Positions 33,418-34,000 of a DNA stretch of 34,000 nt are shown in pieces; positions within the stretch are counted from its first letter, which is position 1, and each line of letters starts with the position of its first letter. Origin of the DNA: Symbiodinium natans. Lineage: Eukaryota > Sar > Dinophyceae > Suessiales > Symbiodiniaceae. The notes under the pieces are model-generated. The model had not been told where the DNA came from. It saw only the letters and a list, made by a program, of their open reading frames with translations, and searched no databases. The stretch is taken from the NCBI GenBank assembly GCA_905221605.1, contig CAJNDS010002066.1, forward strand, positions 126,001 to 160,000, in the 5' to 3' direction. The position numbers and the translations under genes were made by a program.

Positions 33418-33533
33418 TGCAATCTTGGGATGTTCTCCCTTATACTAACAGTCCTTAATCGGGACCATAGTACCCCCTATTATAATCCCTACTAGAGAAC
33501 TGTTAGTATAAGGGGTAACATCCCAAGTGCAAT
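33418..33533. mobile_element. MITE-like family C, intact copy with target-site duplication
   Basis: Element 33424-33527 (104 bp) starts CTTGGGATGTT and ends AACATCCCAAG. The inverted ends extend about 28 bp with one or two mismatches (CCCTTATACTAACAGT / ACTGTTAGTATAAGGG). It is flanked by TGCAAT at 33418-33423 and again at 33528-33533. No coding capacity, so a transposase would act in trans. Confidence 0.85.
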
Positions 33534-33555
33534 CTTTCCCGGGCTTTCGTTAGGT

Positions 33556-33581
33556 TTTTTTTTTTTGGGGGGGGGGGGGGG
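33556..33581. repeat. Poly-T followed by poly-G
   Basis: About 11 T then about 15 G. Confidence 0.9.
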
Positions 33582-33701
33582 TTAGACTGTGTGTGCGGCT
33601 CGTAGAGTCAAGATTAGGCTGTCCTCCCTGCGACTCAATCCTATTGCGGGACGCAAGGTAAACATCCCAACCTCAACACTGGCCCAGTAGAAGCCCTACC
33701 C

Positions 33702-33758
33702 CACCATCATCATCATCATCATCATCATCGTCGTCATCATCATCATCATCATCATCAT
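33702..33758. repeat. (CAT)n microsatellite, possible acidic tract on minus
   Basis: About 19 CAT units with two CGT variants. On minus one frame would read a run of Asp (GAT/GAC) followed by GGVGLLLGQC and a stop. A CTCACCAG acceptor precedes it, so an acidic terminal exon is possible but unproven. Confidence 0.6.
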
Positions 33759-33789
33759 GGTCATCGCTGGTGAGGCCGAGGGTGCTGAT

Positions 33790-34000
33790 GAGAGTTCGTA
33801 AACCGTCAACCCTACACCCCAAATGGACCCCACACCTTACACCCCAAATCCTAAACCCTAAACCCTAGACCAAAAACCATAAACCGACCCCAGACCTTAC
33901 ACCCTCAATCCTAAACCCGAACCCCTTGCTCCTGAAAATGTCCATGACAAGCTCACAAAGCTCCCAAACCCTGAGAGCCCGCGCGCCTGTGGACCACCGA
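33790..34000 (-). repeat. Degenerate CCCTAAA tract to the end of the window
   Basis: CCCTAAA, CCCCAAA and CCTTACACC-type units; no gene seen. Confidence 0.7.

Noticed and set aside
1-34000. The window as a true chromosome end
   Set aside because: TTTAGGG-type arrays are scattered in both orientations through the whole window and none runs to either edge, so this is interstitial repeat DNA.

Overview
The window looks like eukaryotic nuclear DNA, most likely from a dinoflagellate or close alveolate relative. There is no bacterial-style gene layout. The non-repetitive DNA comes as islands of roughly 50-200 bp that read like single exons. They often start right after a pyrimidine/CTGCAG-type AG that is followed by G (AG|G), and some end at GT, GC or GA donors. 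The AG|G acceptor and relaxed donors are known for dinoflagellate introns. A degenerate spliced-leader-like motif near 16545-16564 (minus strand), a DUF7869-type fragment and telomere-type TTTAGGG repeats fit this placement but do not prove it.

The dominant component is the heptamer TTTAGGG/CCCTAAA and its one-base variants, in dozens of separate arrays of 2 to about 50 units across all 34 kb and in both orientations. Single arrays are homogeneous for particular variants: 36 units of TTTAGGC at 17839-18090; TTAGGGC at 3724, 14507 and 18829; TTTGGGG near 19824 and 22339; the octamer CCCCTAAA near 14720 and 26078; TTGAGGG near 32820. Long homopolymers are also frequent (poly-C up to 41, poly-G up to 21, poly-T of 92), with (CT)n and (CAT)n runs.

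A second layer is a set of short inverted-repeat elements (MITE-like, about 60-175 bp). At least eight families recur in two to five diverged copies (named A, B, C, D, E, F, J and K here), with several single-copy hairpins. The copy at 33424-33527 has near-perfect 28-bp ends and a 6-bp flanking direct duplication (TGCAAT).

The third layer is the exon-like islands, most of them better read on the minus strand. The best are 3048-3347 (DUF7869-like, frameshifted), 8225-8408 (terminal exon with a membrane-like segment), 11937-12000, 17364-17423, 18402-18462, 22201-22274, 22985-23076, 28306-28369, 29104-29231 and 30906-30961 on minus, and 1933-2067, 6711-6837, 9493-9704, 23961-24062, 27495-27542 and 28773-28925 on plus. 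Apart from the DUF7869 piece I recognise no protein family, and I cannot show which islands belong to one transcript.

The most interesting structure is the polarity of the heptamers around the islands. By hand count about 19 of some 35 islands have CCCTAAA-type DNA on the left and TTTAGGG-type on the right; about five show the reverse. Read as introns on either strand, this means the intron starts with UUUAGGG and ends with CCCUAAA, so its two ends could pair. The same polarity would also arise if telomere-capped fragments had been joined.
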